Shown: in pieces, positions 1 through 8,700 of the stretch
Position numbering within the stretch: position 1 is the first letter of the stretch
Layout of the letters: each line of letters begins with the position of its first letter
NCBI GenBank assembly: GCA_004552595.1
Contig: SFNX01000067.1
Location: 1 to 9,958 of the forward strand
DNA length: 9,958 nucleotides
Origin: Lachnospiraceae bacterium
GTDB taxonomy: Bacteria; Bacillota; Clostridia; Lachnospirales; Lachnospiraceae
Direction: 5' to 3'
Position numbers and translations under genes: made by a program
The notes under the pieces: generated by a model
Database searches by the model: none
Told to the model about the DNA's origin: nothing
The model's input: the letters and a program-made list of their open reading frames with translations, nothing else

Positions 1-440
1 CTGAATCCGCTTCTCTCGTATTTGTCGCAATAAGCAGGACCTATTCCGTTCTTTGTAGTACCGATTTTATTTTTACGCTTGTTCTCAAGCATCACATCAA
101 GATGTGTATGGTACGGGAAAATAACGTGTGCTTTATCACTAATCTTTAAGTACTTATCAACATCAATGCCATGTTCCTTAAGCATATTGATTTCTCCGAT
201 AAGAACTTCAGGATTCAAAACAACTCCGTTTCCTATTACAGCAATTGTCTTATTAGACAAAATTCCTGATGGAATGAGTCGCATTGCAAATTTAACACCA
301 TTAACATATATTGTATGACCGGCATTATTACCGCCTGTTGCACGTACGGATACATCCGCAAACTGTGCAAGATAGTCTGTTGTACGCCCCTTTCCTTCAT
401 CTCCATAAAAACAACCTAATACTACACTGGCTTTTGACAT
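1..440 (-). CDS. purA: Adenylosuccinate synthetase, N-terminal part (runs off left edge)
   Basis: PurA condenses IMP with aspartate using GTP to form adenylosuccinate, the first committed step from IMP to AMP, in the cytoplasm. Only the first 146 codons are in the window. The N-terminal GTP-binding loop reads YGDEGKGR (residues 12-19), with D14 at the position of the catalytic aspartate. GGNNAGHT (36-43) carries H42 at the position of the catalytic histidine. LIPSGIL follows, and near the edge there is GTTKNGIGPAY, part of the IMP site. Tyr in place of the usual Trp before GDEGKG, and Arg after it, are mild departures from the consensus. The ATG at 438-440 is preceded by AAGGGGG about nine bases upstream, which fixes the start. 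purB lies 67 bp upstream, and a candidate private promoter sits in that gap. The truncation is the window edge, not a mutation. The family assignment is secure. Confidence 0.95.
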   Translation of the reverse strand, partial: MSKASVVLGCFYGDEGKGRTTDYLAQFADVSVRATGGNNAGHTIYVNGVKFAMRLIPSGILSNKTIAVIGNGVVLNPEVLIGEINMLKEHGIDVDKYLKISDKAHVIFPYHTHLDVMLENKRKNKIGTTKNGIGPAYCDKYERSGF

Positions 441-475
441 TTTTAATGTCCCCCTTCCGGAATAATTCATTACAA

Positions 476-503
476 ATTATATCTCAATAATAAAATAATT
501 CAA
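476..503 (-). promoter_or_regulatory. Candidate sigma-A promoter for purA
   Basis: On the minus strand, TTGAAT (498-503) and a perfect TATAAT (476-481) are separated by 16 bp, in the purB-purA gap just after the purB stop codon. Transcription would start near 469, leaving a leader of about 29 nt before the purA ATG that includes its ribosome site. The region is AT-rich, so a chance match is possible. If real, it would let purA be expressed independently of the long upstream operon. No purine riboswitch could fit in this leader, and I see no PurR-box-like repeat. Confidence 0.45.
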
Positions 504-507
504 ACTA

Positions 508-1965
508 TCAAACATTAATCTCAGCAGATAATCCAAGTAAATCCTTATTGGCTTCAAGCACAGGGTTAACTGTCTCCTTTAAGAATACGTCTACCTGATA
601 CGGTGCTCTTCCGACATATTTAGACGGATCCATTGCTGCCTTAAGCTCATCAAGTGTCATGTTAAATGAATCATCTTCAGCAATAAGCTCAAGAAGGTTA
701 TTATCAAGTCCCTTCTTCTTGACATTTGCTCCTGCCTCCATTGAAAGCTCACGGATTCTCTCATGAAGCATCTGTCTGTCGCCGCCTGCCTTAACTGCAT
801 CCATCATAATATTCTCTGTTGCCATAAACGGAAGCTCTGACATAATATGCTTGTAAATTACCTTGTCATTTACTACAAGGCCGTCTACTACATTAATGCA
901 CAAATCAAGAACTCCATCTGTTGCAAGGAATGCCTCCGGAATTGAAAGTCTCTTATTAGCAGAGTCGTCAAGTGTTCTCTCAAACCACTGTGTTGCTGAT
1001 GTTATTGCAGGGTTAAGAGCATCAACCATTACATATCTTGAGAGTGAAGCGATTCTTTCAGAACGCATAGGATTTCTCTTGTATGCCATTGCCGATGAAC
1101 CAATCTGGTTCTTCTCGAATGGCTCTTCCACTTCCTTAAGATGCTGTAAAAGTCTTATATCGTTAGACATTTTATGAGCACTTGCGGCAATACCCGCCAA
1201 TGCATTTACAACTCTTGTATCAACCTTTCTTGAATATGTCTGTCCTGAAACAGGGTAACATTCCTTAAAGCCCATCTTTTTTGCAATCATCGGATCAATT
1301 TTATCAATTGTCTCCATATCACCGTCAAAAAGTTCAAGGAAGCTTGCCTGTGTACCTGTAGTACCCTTTGAGCCAAGCATCTTCATAGTAGAAATAACAA
1401 AATCAAGCTCTTCTAAATCAAGCATAAACTCCTGAAGCCAGAGCGTAGCTCTCTTACCTACTGTTGTAGGCTGTGCAGGCTGGAAATGAGTAAATGCAAG
1501 TGTAGGTAAAGCCTTATATTCGTCTGCAAACTTAGCAAGCTTTGCAATGACATTAATAAGCTTTTTACGTACAAGCTTTAAGCCCTTAGTCATAACAATA
1601 ATATCCGTATTGTCTCCTACGTAGCATGAGGTTGCTCCAAGATGGATAATTCCTGCCGCCTTAGGACACTGTACGCCATAAGCATATACATGACTCATTA
1701 CATCATGTCTTACAAGCTTTTCTCTTTCCTTTGCTACATCATAGTTGATGTCGTCTGCATGTGCCTTAAGCTCTTCAATCTGTTCATCAGTAATTCTCTC
1801 ATTACCGTTAACATCCTTAAGTCCAAGCTCCTTTTCAGTCTCGGCAAGGGCAATCCAAAGCTGTCTCCATGTTTTGAATTTCATGTCAGGTGAGAAAATA
1901 TACTGCATCTCCTTGCTTGCATAACGCTCTGATAATGGGCTTACATACTTATCTGTTGTACTCAT
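508..1965 (-). CDS. purB: Adenylosuccinate lyase, long eukaryote-like form
   Basis: PurB belongs to the fumarase/aspartase superfamily. It removes fumarate twice in purine synthesis: from SAICAR to give AICAR, and from adenylosuccinate to give AMP. It works as a cytoplasmic homotetramer. The superfamily signature loop GSSAMAYKRNPMRSER spans residues 289-304, with the catalytic serine at 290/291. H87 in RHDVM and H160 in THFQPAQ match the conserved substrate and general-acid histidines. The 485-residue length, the WFERTLDDSAN block (327-337), ELPFMATENI (377-386) and the C-terminal GRAPYQV (452-458) closely resemble animal ADSL; many other bacterial PurB proteins are shorter. The ATG is preceded by AAAGGAG at good spacing. 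The PilZ gene ends 26 bp upstream with no terminator between, so purB is probably the sixth gene of the operon. purA follows. Confidence 0.97.
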   Translation of the reverse strand: MSTTDKYVSPLSERYASKEMQYIFSPDMKFKTWRQLWIALAETEKELGLKDVNGNERITDEQIEELKAHADDINYDVAKEREKLVRHDVMSHVYAYGVQCPKAAGIIHLGATSCYVGDNTDIIVMTKGLKLVRKKLINVIAKLAKFADEYKALPTLAFTHFQPAQPTTVGKRATLWLQEFMLDLEELDFVISTMKMLGSKGTTGTQASFLELFDGDMETIDKIDPMIAKKMGFKECYPVSGQTYSRKVDTRVVNALAGIAASAHKMSNDIRLLQHLKEVEEPFEKNQIGSSAMAYKRNPMRSERIASLSRYVMVDALNPAITSATQWFERTLDDSANKRLSIPEAFLATDGVLDLCINVVDGLVVNDKVIYKHIMSELPFMATENIMMDAVKAGGDRQMLHERIRELSMEAGANVKKKGLDNNLLELIAEDDSFNMTLDELKAAMDPSKYVGRAPYQVDVFLKETVNPVLEANKDLLGLSAEINV

Positions 1966-1991
1966 GTTGTCTCCTTTATATAATTAATATT

Positions 1992-2339
1992 TTATTTATA
2001 ATTTTGTTCGTATTTCTCAAGCATCTTTTTAACAGATGGCGATACCGAAACAAATTCCGCTCCGTAATGAATATTTTCTTTATCAATCGCATTGCTTCTT
2101 ACTATTCTTACATCTGTTATTATCTGCGGCAGTTCGCTTGAAACTTCAATATCCGCAATAAAATAATAACCGATCGGGAGCACACATTTAGAAATAAATC
2201 CGATTCCTCTTGATGATATATCCGTAATCTGAATTGATGATTCAAGGTCTACTATTGCATCAACTCCGTCTTTATATAAATCCGATATTGATAAAGACAT
2301 TCCTATCGGTATTCTTCTGTCTAATCTTTTTTCATTCAT
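1992..2339 (-). CDS. Single-domain PilZ protein, probable c-di-GMP receptor
   Basis: A 115-residue protein that is essentially one PilZ domain. Both halves of the cyclic-di-GMP binding signature are visible: an N-terminal RxxxR (R5-L-D-R-R9), followed after a beta-strand stretch by DxSxxG (D40-I-S42-S-R-G45). The C-terminal part has the usual late strand (IHYGAEFVSV) and a closing helix. Known PilZ proteins bind c-di-GMP at these residues and pass the signal to a partner, so the likely role is a soluble adaptor. No output domain, signal peptide or membrane segment is present. The ATG overlaps the stop of the upstream coiled-coil gene by one base (TAATG), which implies translational coupling, and GAGG lies ten bases upstream. 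The obvious candidate partner is that adjacent membrane protein. The fold assignment is good; binding itself is inferred from motifs. Confidence 0.85.
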   Translation of the reverse strand: MNEKRLDRRIPIGMSLSISDLYKDGVDAIVDLESSIQITDISSRGIGFISKCVLPIGYYFIADIEVSSELPQIITDVRIVRSNAIDKENIHYGAEFVSVSPSVKKMLEKYEQNYK

Positions 2340-3553
2340 TATTCATATTCCTCTACTATCCTTAAAATATCCTTAGAATACTGTGGATACTGCCTTACAA
2401 GATTTGATATTTCATCCTTATAGGCATCAAGGTTATAAACTTCAAAGTCCATACTCTTTCTAAGCTTTTGTCTCTCAATTACAAGTTCATGTCGTTTTGA
2501 CGCCATTTCCTCGTCAAATACTAAAAGCCCCGGCTGATACACAAACTGCGAAGGTTCTTTGATTCTGTACATTTTAATTGCATTAGAAAGCTCCTGCCTT
2601 AAAATCTCAAGCTGAACAACGGCATTTTCAGTATGATGTCTTGCTTCCTTTTCTTCAAGATATTTCTCATATATATACTCAAGCTCATGAGAACTGTTTA
2701 TTCCGTATTTAGAATATCTGTAATCAATTGCATTAGTGATGTTAACATATTTAATCTTAGCTGTGTTCTGAAGCGATATTGCCCTGTTAATCTGCTTATT
2801 AAGCTTCCTGACACTGTCAACAGAATCTCTGTAAGTAACAAAAATCGCCGTAAAGCAAATAGCCAGCGTTCCTGTTGTAACAATCAGCGGAAGCTTTACA
2901 TCAAAGTAAAACATACTTCTTAATGCTACAATTACAATATATGCAAGAAACGCCATCACAGTACAGATTACAAAGCTTGATTTAGAAGAAGCTATTCGTT
3001 TTTTGTTTTCCTTTCTGTCATACGCAAGACCTGCCTTTTCACCCTCAAGAAGGTTCATATCACGTCTTACTAAAGTCTGATAATCTTCGTTTTCTTTAAG
3101 CCTTTTAATAATATCCGAAATCTCATCCTCCATCTGTTCGATTTCCCTGTATTTTGCTTCGGATATTTTACTTACCGGTCTTTTATACTGTGATTCCTTC
3201 TTTTCAAAATCAATAATTCTTCTTGCTTTAGTCCTTAATTCTTCTCTGTCTGCCTTAGGAAGCAAATCTATCTCTTCCATATCCTGAAGCTTATCGGTTA
3301 CTTTCTGATAGTCACCCTTTTTAAGGTCGACATCATCGCTTGCACCGGACATCAGTTCACAGATGTGTCTTACATACTGTTCCCTTTCAAGTTCGTTATG
3401 AACATTTAAATCTCTCCTTAATAGACTTTCGCCTTTTACCGCGTCAGAAATAGACCTTGCATCTTCCCCCTCAAGAGTTGAAAAATCAAGTGAAAACTCT
3501 TCGTCATCATCAAAAAAACCAAGTTTATTAAGTATTAAGTCAAAAAGCTTCAT
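2339..3553 (-). CDS. Coiled-coil protein with a two-helix membrane hairpin, unknown function
   Basis: I do not recognise a named family. The 404 residues have a clear layout. An acidic N-terminal tail (about 14-35, rich in D and E) leads to a charged helical region (about 40-125) and a long heptad-like coiled coil (about 130-190). Two hydrophobic segments follow, about 193-213 and 221-241, joined by a loop of only about seven residues. A second coiled coil covers about 242-330, and a charged helical tail about 345-400. There is no signal peptide. The short loop implies a hairpin with both long arms on the same side, most likely the cytoplasm. The ATG has AAAGGG about eight bases upstream and lies 29 bp after the TPR gene. 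The stop overlaps the PilZ start by one base. It could be the membrane anchor of the complex encoded by its neighbours; this is inference. Confidence 0.8.
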   Translation of the reverse strand: MKLFDLILNKLGFFDDDEEFSLDFSTLEGEDARSISDAVKGESLLRRDLNVHNELEREQYVRHICELMSGASDDVDLKKGDYQKVTDKLQDMEEIDLLPKADREELRTKARRIIDFEKKESQYKRPVSKISEAKYREIEQMEDEISDIIKRLKENEDYQTLVRRDMNLLEGEKAGLAYDRKENKKRIASSKSSFVICTVMAFLAYIVIVALRSMFYFDVKLPLIVTTGTLAICFTAIFVTYRDSVDSVRKLNKQINRAISLQNTAKIKYVNITNAIDYRYSKYGINSSHELEYIYEKYLEEKEARHHTENAVVQLEILRQELSNAIKMYRIKEPSQFVYQPGLLVFDEEMASKRHELVIERQKLRKSMDFEVYNLDAYKDEISNLVRQYPQYSKDILRIVEEYE

Positions 3554-3582
3554 TAAACTGCCCTTTATGCTTCATTGCCGGT

Positions 3583-4431
3583 TTATCTGGCACTTCGTGC
3601 AATCATCCGGTCTCTGTATTCTAATTTCCATTTAACAAATGTTTCATCAATTCTATTATAGTATTCACTTATATGACCGTCTGAACGAAGTTCTCTTATT
3701 TCTTCTATTTCCTTTGCGTATTCAGAATCTGACTTTTCTGACCTGGCCAGTGAAAGTCTTTCTTCTGTTTCCCTTATGATAGAATCAGGATATCCCATAC
3801 GAAGTACAAATCTTTCGTATGCATCCTTTTTCATAGTCATTCTTAATGACTGAAGGTAATGAATAAGTATTTCCTTATCATCATTAAGTACAGTGGCTTC
3901 CTTAAAGTAGTAGGATGCCTTATCATACATAAACAGTCTTGCATACGCAACGCCTGTATTGTGAAGGATTAATGAATACATTTCAGGGTCTTCTGACTTT
4001 TTCATTCTGTTAAGCATATATCTGTACTCATCAATTGCTCTTGTAAACTTCTTAGCCTCAAGAAGATTGTCAGCTCTCTTTTTACGTTTCATGGCAAAGC
4101 TTAATGATGCATTATCAACAAGTACCTGTTTAATACTTAATAGTTCTTCCTCTTCAAGATAACCTGTCATTTCAAGAAGCGAAGTCACAAACTGCCCTAA
4201 AGATGCACCTCTTAATATCAGTGATCTAAGGGCTTCAGCAATTTCTGTAAGCTCAAGTTCATCTGCAATAAAGTCGCAAAGACCTAAATCCATTATATCA
4301 TTATCGAGAATATAGGCGTCTTTTACAAAGTAGTAACAAAGCTCTTCGATAGAATAAACATTCATTCCAAGGCCAACAATATAATATGGATTTTTAGACA
4401 GTTTTCCTTTACAAAGAATTAACTTACTCAC
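3583..4431 (-). CDS. TPR-like helical protein, unknown function
   Basis: A 282-residue, mostly helical soluble protein. The N-terminal part (about 1-110) has a NPYYI...VYSIEELCYY segment and leucine-rich helices of unknown fold. Residues about 117-143 and 153-182 look like two tetratricopeptide repeats: an alanine/leucine helix, then A-x-x-x-Y/F spacing, as in FTRAIDEYRYML and YDKASYYFKEAT. The C-terminal third is a highly charged helix. It uses a GTG start at 4429-4431. The reading frame overlaps the end of the upstream Hsp70-like gene by 8 bp (GTGAGTAA), and AAAGGAG lies about 13 bases upstream, farther than usual, so coupled translation is likely. TPR proteins commonly dock onto Hsp70 partners, and the position next to an Hsp70-like gene makes it a reasonable candidate co-factor. 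No direct evidence of function is visible. Confidence 0.8.
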   Translation of the reverse strand: MSKLILCKGKLSKNPYYIVGLGMNVYSIEELCYYFVKDAYILDNDIMDLGLCDFIADELELTEIAEALRSLILRGASLGQFVTSLLEMTGYLEEEELLSIKQVLVDNASLSFAMKRKKRADNLLEAKKFTRAIDEYRYMLNRMKKSEDPEMYSLILHNTGVAYARLFMYDKASYYFKEATVLNDDKEILIHYLQSLRMTMKKDAYERFVLRMGYPDSIIRETEERLSLARSEKSDSEYAKEIEEIRELRSDGHISEYYNRIDETFVKWKLEYRDRMIARSAR

Positions 4432-5707
4432 CGCTAAACTTTATCTCCTTTTCCCAGGTTCTACCCGAGCTTGCATAAAACTCACCAAATCCTAGGTCTG
4501 TGATTTTAACTTTCATTAAAACATCTGATTCAAATGAAGTCTCAAGTCTTAAGCGTGTAGCCCTCCTAGGTCTTACAGGAAGTCCGCTTAATACTATTTC
4601 TTCTATTCTCTTCCTTCCGCCATCAAGCGGTGTGACAATTATTTCAACGCTGTTGCCTTCTTCTAATATGAACTCAAGTGTGTTAGAAGAATCATACCAC
4701 GTCTCTCCCGCATCAACTAAAACAACATATTCTTCCTTGCCTTCAACTCTCATCTTAAGTCCCGTATTAGCTTTAAGCTTATCTTTACCTAAGAATATAT
4801 GACTTTTGTTGATTTCTTTAGGCATGTATTTATCGGATGCGCAATAGCACGCACCCTTTGAATATAAATTCTTGCCCTGGAACACATGCCTTCCCATAAG
4901 AAGGAAGTTCTTAGTCCTTTCAAAACCGGTACCTTCAAAGCCTTCACCTATCAAGTAGACAGCCCCGATTGAGCGGCCGGCAAATAAGCTCCTTATATTA
5001 TTAAGAATGAGTTCATCAAGGCTTTCTTCCTTGTTGCCCGGTAATTCATCTTCAAGCATAAACTCAGGAAGCTTAATGTTCTCATAGGCGACATAATCAA
5101 CAAACCCAACAACCGGGCTTGTATTCCTGTTCATCCAGAGTTCATAGGACTTTAGAAAATCGTTGGCATAGTCAAAAACCATAACGTTATTCTTCCATAA
5201 ATCTGAATCCTGATGAATCATGTAGTAGTAAATACTCTCATCATAAGTCTGAAATACTATGTTGTCTCTGTCTATTGCAACCGTTGCAACAATTTTCTCA
5301 AGTATTTCAATCATCTTAATGTCAAGATGATCTACGGTCACAACAAGCTTAACAACGTTCTGAGGGTTAACATAAGAAGAGATTATGTTAAGAGATCGTT
5401 TAAAAAACAGAATCAGAAGGTCTATCGGATCATACGCCTCGCCTTCAATCTCAAGCCTTGCACCTGCAATCGCAAAGCTTATCAGCTTTCCTACTAATGT
5501 TCCGTCTCCCCGCTTGGCACAGCTTACAGCCTCGCGCCCGAAATACCACTGGTTAACTCCGTTTCTTTTGCAAAGCACAGTCGGAATTCCAAGTCGCTCA
5601 TCGCTTGAATCCCCACCTACTGCCTTAAGTCTTCCTTCATGTATTTCGGAAAAACTGATCTGGCTCACATTTTCATTTAAATCATAACCTATAACGTATT
5701 CTGCCAT
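4424..5707 (-). CDS. DUF5716-like protein: degenerate Hsp70/actin-fold protein
   Basis: At 427 residues, this matches my memory of the DUF5716 family, and the order of motifs follows Hsp70. Residues 5-18 (VIGYDLNENVSQIS) sit where Hsp70 has its first phosphate loop. IPTVLCKRNG...FGREAV (41-61) matches the Hsp70 'PSvvaf...G..A' stretch. Residues 118-165 match the 'TVPAYF...NEPTAAALAY' region, ending in QTYDESIYYYM. NNVMVFDYANDF (173-184) matches the second phosphate loop, and YLIGEGFEG plus YSKGACYCA (251-290) match the adenosine motif. Residues 370-425 (LSGLPVRPRRAT...VKITDLGFGEF) resemble the beta substrate-binding domain. The GTT and GGG glycine/threonine residues that hold ATP phosphates are gone, and the helical lid is absent, so ATP hydrolysis is doubtful. 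The gene starts 7 bp after the DUF5717-like gene, without a well-placed ribosome site, suggesting coupling. The family name is from recall; the Hsp70 likeness is from motif reading. Confidence 0.85.
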   Translation of the reverse strand: MAEYVIGYDLNENVSQISFSEIHEGRLKAVGGDSSDERLGIPTVLCKRNGVNQWYFGREAVSCAKRGDGTLVGKLISFAIAGARLEIEGEAYDPIDLLILFFKRSLNIISSYVNPQNVVKLVVTVDHLDIKMIEILEKIVATVAIDRDNIVFQTYDESIYYYMIHQDSDLWKNNVMVFDYANDFLKSYELWMNRNTSPVVGFVDYVAYENIKLPEFMLEDELPGNKEESLDELILNNIRSLFAGRSIGAVYLIGEGFEGTGFERTKNFLLMGRHVFQGKNLYSKGACYCASDKYMPKEINKSHIFLGKDKLKANTGLKMRVEGKEEYVVLVDAGETWYDSSNTLEFILEEGNSVEIIVTPLDGGRKRIEEIVLSGLPVRPRRATRLRLETSFESDVLMKVKITDLGFGEFYASSGRTWEKEIKFSGE

Positions 5708-5714
5708 TACTAAA

Positions 5715-8700
5715 TTAAATTATATTAAATACCTTCTTTGCAAATGCATCTTCTTCAACGTATTCTTCCATAAGCTCCATCAATGTAGCATCATCCTGCA
5801 AAGTCTTGGCAACAACCATTGAATTTAAGATGTTATATCTTGAATCAAGTGAATCACTTATTGTCTCTTCAACGCTCACGGAATCCGAAAGCGTAAGCAT
5901 TTCCCTGCCATTAACTTCTTCTGTGACATAATACTGAAGCCTCTCTCCAAAGAAAAGCATGAATTCCTTAGAGAAAATACCGCCATACATATTTCGCATT
6001 TCTTCAGTGCGGTAAGTATCATCCTCATCTTCAGCAGCCAAAATATAATGAAGCACAACCCTTGCCTTTGGATTAGTACGATACTCAATAAATGTCGTAT
6101 TGGTAAACGCCGATAATTCAGGAACAAGGTCTGAATATTGTGTAAAGAACTTAAAGAATACATTCTTATGAAGAAATTCCTGGATGAAGCATACAATCAT
6201 ATCTTTAATACGCTCTGTAATCTCACCGGAATTATCCGTATAATACTTAAGCAATGCAAGCTTACTTCCATCATTAAGAGGCTCACCCGTCCTGTAATTC
6301 TCGATAAGCTTTGCAAAAATGCTCTTATCTGTAATCCTCTCCTTGACGAAATAATCATATGCCGCATAAGACAAATATGCCATTTCCACTCTGGAAGATG
6401 CACCGTTGCAAATATAGTCATCAAATATTGCTTCCTTCTCACCGACAAAAGTTCTCGTAAACAGCATCTGGATAATAAGCTTCTCGGTTAACATGCGGCA
6501 ATCAGCATCAAATGCTTTGGAAGCCTTCCATAAATCTCTTAATTCTCTTGTAAGACCGCCGAAATTGTCAACAAGATATGTAAGAGTATTGCTGTCATAC
6601 TTGCCATTTTTAAATGCATTATGTGTAATTGCCGTAAGCATTACATCAAATACACCGTCGGTCTTCTCTATCATGTGAGAACATATCTTGACTAATGATT
6701 TAGCAGATATTAGTTCATCTCCGTATACTGTAATCAAGTCATATGCCTGATCATACATCGCTCTCTTAACATAGAAGTCAATAAGCTCTGCTCTTTCCCT
6801 TGAAGATAATTCCTTGACATTGATATTAAGTAAAAACTCATCAAGCGTGCTTATTCTGTCAGTATCAAAGTAAAAATGTAAAAGAAGCATTCTGATTTCT
6901 GACTTAAGTCTCGGTGAAATACTCTCCGACTCTACAAGATCTCTGCAGAAATCCGCATTCTCTTCATCAACTGTGATGTATTGTCTCTTACCTTCGCAAA
7001 GGTATAAGAAAAACGGAAGATTACCCGTAACGTAACGCTTAATGGCGTGCACGTAGTTGTTCTCATTAATAATTCTCTTGGCCTGATCCTTATCAACATA
7101 TGTGCGACGTCCTGAATCATCTTCAAAGAACAGGGAAACATTCCTTGAATAAAGTCTCGGATAAGCCTTACCATTTATTACCGGATATACAAACTCATCA
7201 ACAAATTCATCATATATTACAACAAGATTCTTATATGATTTATTATCTGTAGTAACTAACCTCGAGAAAATAAGTGAGGATAAATTATTGGCCATATTAG
7301 GCTTAATAAAGTCTATTGTCAGAACATCCTCATAAATAATTGCCAAATGGTCTGAAATATGCTTATCCATTACCTGTTCTATTGCAAAAACAAGCATACT
7401 CTCTCTATTCGATGAATATAAATCAGATAATTTATTCTTATATGTAATTAAATTAGCATATATGAATGCTTTCCTCTCATAATCAAGCCTGTTCTGGAAA
7501 CTAAAATACATAATAACCTGCTTAGGAAGAGGTCCGTCGGACAAATCACATGGCGATGAATAAATAAAGTATTCAATAAGCTTTGTTATTTTCAGTTCCA
7601 GTTTAACACCTATACTGTACCATTTATGGTACACCGTATCTGTAACATTGGCTCTTATCAGAATTGTGCATATTGCTTCAACAATATCAGGGTCATTATA
7701 GAGTTCATACATGTTAGCTAACAGCTTAATGAGCTTTTTGGAAAAATCTCTTGTCCTTAATGCAAGCATTGTAACCTGAGATATTATTTCCCTGCTCATC
7801 TTGCCGTTTTTAACGGCAAAGCTTAATACTTCTATTTCAAAAGAAGAAAGCTTACTGATAATTGCAGGATTTGCAACAAACACGTTGTATGCCTCAACAA
7901 ATAATATCGGACTGTGAATGCCTCTCTTTGTAATAGTCTCTATTACTGATATTTTCTTAGTACTGCTGTTGCTTAATTCTTCATCAAGGTATATAAGCAT
8001 CCATAGAAGAGGCATGCTCTGTGGGTAAATCGAATAATAAGAAGCAATTCTTGCAGTAACATCATTGACATATTGGTCATCTCTTTTAATAAGTGTAGTA
8101 AGGTATAAATAATATGCATACTTCTCATCGTCATGTTCAATAATCTTCATTTCGTTGAACACATGCTCCAGTATCCATTTTGCTTCACTAACCCGGTTCT
8201 CAACAAGCAAAAGCTGTGCCTGAAAAAGTCTTGATACAGGATTCTTATCATCAAGATGATTCATTCTCTCAACTATTTTCATTGATTCTCGTACCCAGCC
8301 ACTTGCATTTAACTGCTTGGTCCTGAATTTAATATAGCTGTTCATCAGTCTGTACTGAAGCGATTTAGCCTCTTTCCTTGCAGCCCTCTTTGCCTTGTCA
8401 GAGCTTCTGTGACTTGCTATAACCGTAATCTTAAGGTCATTATTCTTATTCTTAACAGTAATTGTTCCGAAATTTCGACCTTCATGTAAAAGCTCATCGT
8501 CAATATAAAATACGAGCTTATATTCAGGGTTATAAAAATCCTCATTATGGATAACATTTTTCTCAAGAACCAAAAAATCAGAATCAGAACTAATGTCTGC
8601 TTCAATAAAGCCCCATGTTGACCTTCTGATAATAATTTCGCATCTTAATCGGCTTGTAACCTCTATAAATTCAAATACATTTTTTTCAACAAAGAGTTTA

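Noticed and set aside
441..507. Purine riboswitch or PurR box upstream of purA
   Set aside because: The 67-bp gap is too short for the roughly 70-nt aptamer plus expression platform, and it lacks the conserved loops or paired CCGAAC-like boxes.
863..1177. Plus-strand open frame within purB
   Set aside because: It is antisense to a highly conserved enzyme, has no ribosome site, and its peptide resembles nothing; the same holds for the other plus-strand frames at 79-318, 1642-2141, 2633-2923, 4500-4802, 5213-5687, 6138-6678 and 8593-8790.
1966..1991. Terminator between the PilZ gene and purB
   Set aside because: The 26-bp gap has only AT-rich sequence and the purB ribosome site, with no GC stem.
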